A stretch of DNA of 64,000 nt. It comes from Craterostigma plantagineum. Taxonomy: Eukaryota > Streptophyta > Magnoliopsida > Lamiales > Linderniaceae. Position numbers and translations under genes: made by a program. The notes below the pieces were generated by a model, which ran no database searches, had not been told where the DNA came from, and saw only the letters and a program-made list of their open reading frames with translations. The stretch lies in contig JAPQWV010000122.1 in the NCBI GenBank assembly GCA_027422505.1, forward strand, positions 806,001 through 870,000, given 5' to 3'. Numbering within the stretch: the first letter of the stretch is position 1; every line of letters begins with the position of its first letter. This document shows, piece after piece, positions 57,658-64,000 of the stretch.

Positions 57658-58212
57658 ATGGAAGCGTCCCACCGTCGAAGTACAACCTTCCACAGCCAAT
57701 TCCAGCGCTCTCCGTCGCCGTCGGGCCGGTTCTGCTCCTCCTCAATAGCGACGTCGGCGCCGTTCTCACCATCCCGGCCCATCAGCCCGACCCGCGTCGC
57801 AATCGCCCGTTCCGTCTCCTCCGCCGTCCGATTCTCGGCGACGCCGACCCACCACGGCGGCCACCGAGCGCAGAGCCACCACCACTACGCTCAGCAACCG
57901 AAGAAGAAGACTTGTATGTGTTCCCCTACGACGCACCCAGGTTCCTTTCGGTGCAGCCTCCACAAGGGCAAGAATTTCGAGGGGTATAACGGTCATAAAA
58001 TCCAGCAGCACAATACGACGTCGCAGCAGCTGAATATGCGCCGATCGGCGATGACGAATTCGCTGGTAAGGATTGGGACCGTCGAGGGTGAGCTCGTGAA
58101 GAGGGCTCTGGCGGCGCTGATTAGGCCGTCGTCGCATAGCCTAAGGCGTCGAGGTTCTTTCCAGCCCAGGCCGAGCCGCTTGTCTGTTATGGCTCGAGCC
58201 GAGGACTCGTAG
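57658..58212 (+). CDS. Small serine-rich protein with CMCSPTTHPGSFRCSLH motif (paralogue 2)
   Basis: Single exon, 184 residues, ATG 57658 to TAG. The first 60 residues are Ser/Thr/Pro/Arg-rich (SPSPSGRFCSSSIATS, PSRPISPTRVAIARSVSS). A His/Gln-rich linker leads to CMCSPTTHPGSFRCSLHKGK, the same block as the gene at 52610. The C-terminal half is basic and hydrophobic (VEGELVKRALAALIRP, RRRGSFQPRPSRLSV). It is longer than paralogue 1, and similarity outside the motif is weak, so the two are either old duplicates or independent family members. Function unknown. Confidence 0.88.
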   Translation: MEASHRRSTTFHSQFQRSPSPSGRFCSSSIATSAPFSPSRPISPTRVAIARSVSSAVRFSATPTHHGGHRAQSHHHYAQQPKKKTCMCSPTTHPGSFRCSLHKGKNFEGYNGHKIQQHNTTSQQLNMRRSAMTNSLVRIGTVEGELVKRALAALIRPSSHSLRRRGSFQPRPSRLSVMARAEDS

Positions 58213-60794
58213 CAGAGTAATATGCCGTTTGTTAGATTTAATCCTTTCTTTTGTTCTTTTTCTATTTTCGTGCAGTTTTTTTTTTTTTCTTTTTTCCGTA
58301 AAAACCCAGATTTTTTTTAATGGGTTTCTGGAGTTGTAATGGAATAGCCAGATTGAGTTTATGAGTTTTGGTGGATCAATTTTACTTTTCAGAAATTAGT
58401 TGGTTCTTGTTTAATTTGTGAATGATCTATACTTGGCTCGAGAGTAAGATCATTCAAGACTCTTGATTGAGATTTCAAAATAAAATGGACTTACAAGAGC
58501 TATATAACTATAAAGATAAATAATAAAGAAATATGTTCCGGTCCTCTACTTTACGTTCTTTAATTCTTGGCTGTCGAAATTGATTGAATTTAGATTAAAA
58601 GATATGATGTGGAATAATGATCAAACTATATCGGGATTTCTTTTTAGAGCTGTGCTTCTTTGTGGTGGTGGAGGATTAGTTGTCGATCATGTGGGATTTT
58701 TAGCAAAGATCCTCATCGAACTATACAAGTCGGTTATCTAACTATTAAATATATTTATAGTTATTATACAATTTTTTTCCTGAATTTATCGCAAAACAAA
58801 AACAAGGTTAAAGAATCCAACAATTCTCTCCGACACGACAACAAACGAGAAAATCATTAAAAAAACTTGGGAACATGAACATAACCACATACCTCTAAGC
58901 TTACTTTACCATCCATATCTAAAAGCATCTTCCACATCGTAAACCAATAATCGTTTCACACGTGGGTTCATCTAACGGTTTCATAGATGGGTGATATTCG
59001 TACTTATTTTTTCATATTTTTATATGATTGCGGTTGTGCATCATCAACTATTGTGGCCATAAAGTCATCAACTATTTTTTATAGGTGAATTGCCCTCATT
59101 AGCTGCAATATAGGGAATTAGTTTATTTACTTAATCAAGCAAGGATCCACGTGTTTGATTTTCGAAATTAAATCCAAGTTATTTTAACGCATTGAAGCAA
59201 GAAACATTTTCTCGGATCAGGTGTAGATTTCCGAATGGGCCGACTTATGGGTCTGTTCTACACGTGGGCTTTAGTTTGATTTGAACATCAACTAATTGCA
59301 ACTCCTTGTTGATGGGCTACGTACGCTGCCAACGATGGGCTTTAGTATAATTAAGAACGCTACAAAACTAAAACTAAAACCTAATGCATACCTAAGAAGA
59401 TTGAATTCAAATGTTTACTATCGAGCGAACAACAGTTTTAGTCCTCTATATTTGAGATATGAACATATTTTGTCCCATATACTTCAAGCCACTTTTATTC
59501 CAGGAAAAATTAATTATTAACACCTAATTTACTTAATATATGTCAAATGACGCCACTGAAAAGTTCTGTATTTTCAATTAGACCCTACTAAATAAGCTTT
59601 TGTATATATTTGGACCCCAATGAGTTGGGCTTCTGGCTCCGCCACTGCACTTCTCCTTGTTAACGATTCTGCACCGTTTCTGGTCCATTTGTTAATTTTA
59701 ATCGTTAAATTTGGTGTTATACATTATTGGTAATTATAAACCAAAAATTTGGAAATTCATAGTTGGAAATCGATCTGGGACGAGATCGGAGCAATCACAC
59801 ACCGAAGTGAGTTCGTAGCTCATGTCCATGAAGGCCGACTGCGAGGAAAGTTGATGTTCGTTTGAAAGCTTCACGGCCGTGAAAGTCGGCAGAATATGCC
59901 AAAAGCAAACTCCAATTGTTTCATGGCCGTAATAAGGCTAGTTGGAAGCCGTGAAGCGACGTTAATTCTTGATTAGCAGTTACGGCCGTTTTGGGAACCA
60001 ACTACGAACCTTCTAGGGCATTTTCTCCTATTTAAAGGGAGAATTAGCTCGACTTTCGTATACAGAAAATAGAGACAAAGTTCCCAACCTGCAGTCCATG
60101 AGCGCATGAAATCATCTGTCCCATAAGCATGTCCCCCTCTATGTCCCAAAACGATCAGATTCGTTAAAATTTAAATCTGACGGTTTACAAAATTTGTTTT
60201 TTATTTATTAATTCTTTTAATCCTATAGTCTACCAAGTCATAAAATCGTCGTTATTTCATGAGATTATATGATAAAAATAAACAAACACATCCAATTTAT
60301 TCCTTATTTTATGATGATTAATTTGATACCCATATCATATTTTCCAATAATTATAAAATCAATTTTAAGGGAGTGGGACAGAAAATGGGACACGGATTAT
60401 GTGACAGAGGATTTCAACCGGTCCACGAGAATCGTACGAAATAAAAGCGAAAGTGACTCAAAAGTGAGTCGAACCATGTAAAAATCCATGTTTTCCTTCA
60501 CTTTCTCTGTTTTCGTGGGGTTACGCACACAAACCGGTCTTTCAACCCGATAACGATACAACCACACAAAACCTTACTGAAAGGAGGATTCCTTCGCCCC
60601 GGAATCTCAACACACAATCTCATTTTAACCAAAGTTATCCCCTCCTCCTCCTTTTCATTCTTCTCCTCCATTTTCTCCTCCTTCTTCGGATGTATTAACT
60701 TGATCTCAGGAAATCATTCTCACTCTCGGCGTGTGTGGCCCCAAGACCTTATCTGATCGAGTAGGGATACTCCCAGTCCCAGGTCATAAAAAAA
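58213..60794. other. Gene-free stretch with transposon debris
   Basis: Near 59640, GGCTTCTGGCTCCGCCACTG is the right end of a hAT element whose left end is lost. The 59760-60080 interval looks like an LTR or retroelement leader (CACGGCCGTGAAAG words, CCTATTTAAAGGGAG) without defined ends. No gene. Confidence 0.45.
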
Positions 60795-61815
60795 GGGGAA
60801 AAACCCAAAAATGGTCCCCATGTATACCTCATAGACCAATTTAATCACTAGTATTTTTGTGACCAATTTAGCCCCCGATGTTATCGATTTTGGACCAATT
60901 TAACCTTTGCTTAGTAAAAACAATAAAGTTAACATTAAAAACTGATAAAATAATGAGAAGAAATTAGAACTATATAAAATAAAAAAAGAGAGAAAATAAT
61001 AAAATATATAAAAAATAGTAGGTGATAAATAAAATATTTGTTTTATGTATTCATAAATAAAGAAAATAAAATAAAAAAATAAAACGAAAATTGAAAATAA
61101 AATAAACTAAAAAATTCCACTAGAAGATTATGGGAACTTCCGCCCCGTCCCCCAAGTTAACGGGGATGAACTAGTCCCAGTTCCGACCTTGATTTTTTTG
61201 AAAATTATTTTTATGTTATAAAAGAAACTGGATAATTTCAAAAGAACCCGCCGGAAGGGGTCAATTTCTTCCCCACTTGGCGCAGACAGGAACGAGGACT
61301 GAGATTCCCCGTAAAATTTCAGTTGCATTTTTTATTTCATTTTTAATAATAAAACAAAAAAATGAAACACATATTTTATTTTAGATATAATATTTTTATT
61401 TTTATTTTTTATTCCGTTCTGGTCTCTCTTTATTTTTTATTATATATCATTTTATGGTATTATTTTTTAGAGAAATTCCACATGGTACTCTAGTGTTTAA
61501 GACTTTTTCAGTTGGTGCCTGAAGTTCTTTATTCCAATTGGAAAAGTCTTAAACACAGGGATATGGGTACCTCTATTGGAATTGAAAAAAACTTTGGGTA
61601 ATAAATAGAAAGCCTTAAATACAGGGATACCAAGTATAATTTCCCTATTTTATTAAATTTTCTTTGTAACGTTAATTTTATCATATTTTAAACGTCGTCT
61701 AACAGAGTGTCAACACGCAGTTTTCATCCAAGTTGACTGTCAATTAGCCTGCGAAATATGGAACTAAATTGATCATGCGGTACACATTAGGGACAGTTTT
61801 GATTTTCTCCCTATC
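60795..61815. mobile_element. Second copy of the large foldback element
   Basis: The left end GGGAAAAACCCAAAAATGGT and, reverse complemented, the right end AGGGAGAAAATCAAAACTGT are related inverted repeats with 'ACCAATTT' and 'CCAATTTAA' words. A-rich and T-rich inner arms surround a GC-rich imperfect palindrome at 61139-61310 (CCGCCCCGTCCCCCAAGTTA and AACGAGGACTGAGATTCC-like). The layout equals that at 8515-9605, though the sequences have diverged. A smaller MITE interrupts the right arm at 61469-61646. Confidence 0.72.
61469..61646. mobile_element. 178-bp MITE nested in the foldback
   Basis: The ends AGAGAAATTCCACATGGTA and, reverse complemented, AGGGAAATTATACTTGGTA form inverted repeats with a partly palindromic interior. 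No certain target duplication. Confidence 0.6.
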
Positions 61816-62367
61816 GGAAAAAAAGAGAGAGAAGAGAATTCAGTGTTATAATTTTTATCTAATATTTGATATAATAATAAGTTATTACTCAAATTTGTGT
61901 GTCCTAACCAATAAGATCACTTAGTTCTACAGTTAAAGACTTCATGACATCACAGATAAGTTTGTCTTGTAACATATAATTAAGTCGGTTGTTGATTCAT
62001 TCGTTGGTCTCACATGTGCTTGAAATTCAGACTCGGTTTCTTCCAAGTCAATCTATACAGCTACGTCACCATCCCATCACTCATATCCATAAATCAAAAT
62101 GGTAACGGTCAAGTTCTTCAACTGATATTAAGTCGGACATATATTTGACTGTTGCAAATATTTACTTTCAGTTCTACCTGAGGTTGTCTCTCTGAAGAGT
62201 TGATTTCCAACATTTCAAGGTGTCATCTTCATGTAGTAAGTTGACTTTGCAGAAAGGCCCGCATAGGTAAGGTAGGTAGCATATATATTAGCTAGCATTT
62301 CAATCATATAGCTTCATTATTCATCGCATCATATATCATCCATCACAAACAAACTCATATCAAACCA

Positions 62368-64000
62368 ATGAAGATGCAGAAACTCATAACTGCTCACCTT
62401 ATCATCTTGATGATTTCCTCAAATGGTTTTACTGCAGGAGAAACTGATACGATCAACTCCTCCTTTGCCCTAAAAGATCCTTCCACAATCATATCTCAAG
62501 GCCTTAAGTTCAAACTGCAATTTTTCACCCTAGGAAACTCAACCAACACTCGTTACCTGGGAATCTTCTACATCGTTTCCCCAGAAAGCGCATTGATATG
62601 GGTCGCCAACAGAGACAAACCACTCCGAGATTCTTCAGGCGCCGTCAAAATATCCAAAGAAGGGAACCTCGTACTCATCAACGGTCAGAACGAGACAATA
62701 TGGTCCACAAACGTCACCTCAGATCATCCCACAACTGCTCGAATTTTGGACACTGGGAACCTGGTCTTAATCGAAAGCTCGTCGAACCACGTGATATGGG
62801 AAAGCTTCGCGCATCCCACCAACGTCGCCCCTCCTTTGATGCAATTGATCGACGACACACTCACGGGTCGTAGGGTGGCTTTAACTTCGTGGAAGAACGC
62901 TTACGACCCGAAAAAAGGGGATTTCGAAACGGGCCTTCAAGCCCTGAAAATCCCGCAACTCTTCACTTGGCATAGCAGTAATGGGACGCCGCAATATAGA
63001 ACTGGGCCTTGGAATGGGCAGATTTGGCTTGGAGTGAAAGATATGTATACTCCTTACCTCAATAGATTGAATCTAACTAATAACTCAGGGGTTTTCTCCG
63101 TGGAATCCCCCCTTGAGAATTACTCGATTATGTCTTTGAATGCTTCTGGGAATTTAGTTAAGACAGTTTGGGATGATCAAACGGAGAGTTGGGATACTAC
63201 GTGGATAGCTCCCTTACACGACTGCGATGTTTATGGAAGGTGTGGATCTTTTGCTATATGTAACATCGAAGATTCGCATGGAAGAATATGTTCTTGTCTG
63301 AGAGGCTTCGAGCCATTGAACGTAACTGAATGGGAAGGCGGGAATTGGAAGGGCGGATGCGTAAGGAAAAAGCCATTGCAGTGCGACAAAAGTAACAACG
63401 CAGATGTGTTCTTAAGGTTGCCCTACGTGAAAGTACCAGATTTTGCTGAACCGTTTTCGTCTGGAGAGATCGACGAATGTAGGGTTCTATGCTTGGAGAA
63501 CTGTTCTTGCGTGGCTTATGCTTACGATCCAAATAGCATAGGTTGTATGTTTTGGAGGGAAAGCGATGGATTGATCGATATACAACAGTTTCCTGGGGTT
63601 GGCGTCGATCTTTACATACGTCTTGCAGCTTCTGAATTAGGAGGAGGTATAATAATCCTTAGTTTGCAATCCCTTTTTTTTTCCCTGTTTACTCACAACC
63701 CTTTTTACTCGACATATTGTAATTGAATTCTCTTCTTTGGGAAAGACAAAAGGTTGCTTTTCATAGTCTTGCCGACCATACTTGGTTTTGTTTCCATCTT
63801 CCTTATTGCTTTCTCCATTGGATGGTGTAAGAAGAAAGGTAATGTCTTCTAATGGTAGTGATCTTGGCTTATACACAACAGTTAGCTTATAATAACGTTT
63901 TATAAATACGCTGTTCTTGTCTGCCAGGGTCCAAAGCTAGAGATGTAATCAGTTTCGACGCAAATATGATTATTCCATCAGATTCAACCGTTATTGTTCT
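62368..64000 (+). CDS. G-type lectin S-receptor-like Ser/Thr kinase, N-terminal part (runs off window)
   Basis: Plasma-membrane receptor kinase of the S-domain class. Exons are 62368-63646, 63746-63838 and 63928 to beyond 64000; the phases agree. A signal peptide covers about residues 1-23 (AHLIILMISSNGFTA). The B-lectin domain includes LGIFYIVSPESALIWVANRD and GNLVLINGQNETIWSTNV. Then comes the S-locus glycoprotein part (LTSWKNAYDPKKGDFETGL, YRTGPWNGQIWLGV), and an EGF-like/PAN region with CDVYGRCGSFAICN, CSCLRGFEPL and ECRVLCLENCSCVAYAYDP. Exon 2 gives the membrane segment (RLLFIVLPTILGFVSIFLIA) and a KKK stop-transfer. Exon 3 begins the juxtamembrane region, so the kinase lies outside the window. 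The donor at 63647 and acceptor at 63744-63745 are read from the sequence. Several N-glycosylation sites (for example NSTN, NETI) are visible. Confidence 0.93.

Overview
The window is nuclear DNA of a eudicot plant. It has AT-rich intergenic DNA, GT-AG introns, plant-only families (DUF868, BT scaffold, REVEILLE MYB, PPR, S-domain receptor kinase) and a dense load of hAT, PIF/Harbinger, foldback, TRIM, Copia, LINE and Helitron sequence. I cannot name the species. Exon structures were worked out by eye from splice signals and family conservation; no transcript or database was consulted.

Layout. 1-432: 3' end of a DUF868 gene. 1061-2999: GC-rich hAT fragment and a broken LINE (minus). 5798-8280: three-exon AMT2-type ammonium transporter with a TRIM array in intron 2. 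8515-9605: large foldback element. 9915-11623 (minus): five-exon BTB-TAZ (BT) gene, convergent with the transporter. 12-19 kb: mostly transposon debris, including two hAT elements with clear target duplications and a poly(A)-tailed retroposon (17051-18112). 19060-20949: five-exon REVEILLE-type MYB. 22266-23998: intronless PPR gene with one frameshift. 25345-27511: broken Helitron helicase with a PIF MITE inside it, a TRIM and a 771-bp solo LTR. 29.8-31.3 kb: small GC-rich hAT elements.

32961-35774: eleven-exon BRO1-like gene. 36346-37269 (minus): membrane-anchored PMEI-domain protein. 38046-39258 (minus): five-exon HVA22 gene. 41460-45000: foldbacks and a three-layer nest (foldback > TRIM > hAT), then another hAT. 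45616-52390: a young, structurally complete LTR retrotransposon that encodes Gag but no recognisable Pol. 52610-53002 and 57658-58212: two small serine-rich proteins of one family, separated by hAT and PIF elements. 60795-61815: a second foldback of the 8.5-kb type. 62368-64000: 5' part of a G-type lectin S-receptor-like kinase, cut by the window end.

The genes form no pathway or operon. The one suggestive adjacency is the convergent ammonium transporter and BT gene, both from families linked to plant nitrogen physiology. I found no convincing new enzymatic system. The most unusual items are the Gag-only element with repeated purine tracts, the retroposon of unknown source, the two foldbacks with a GC-rich centre, the PIF element carrying a 33-bp minisatellite, and the nested insertion records.
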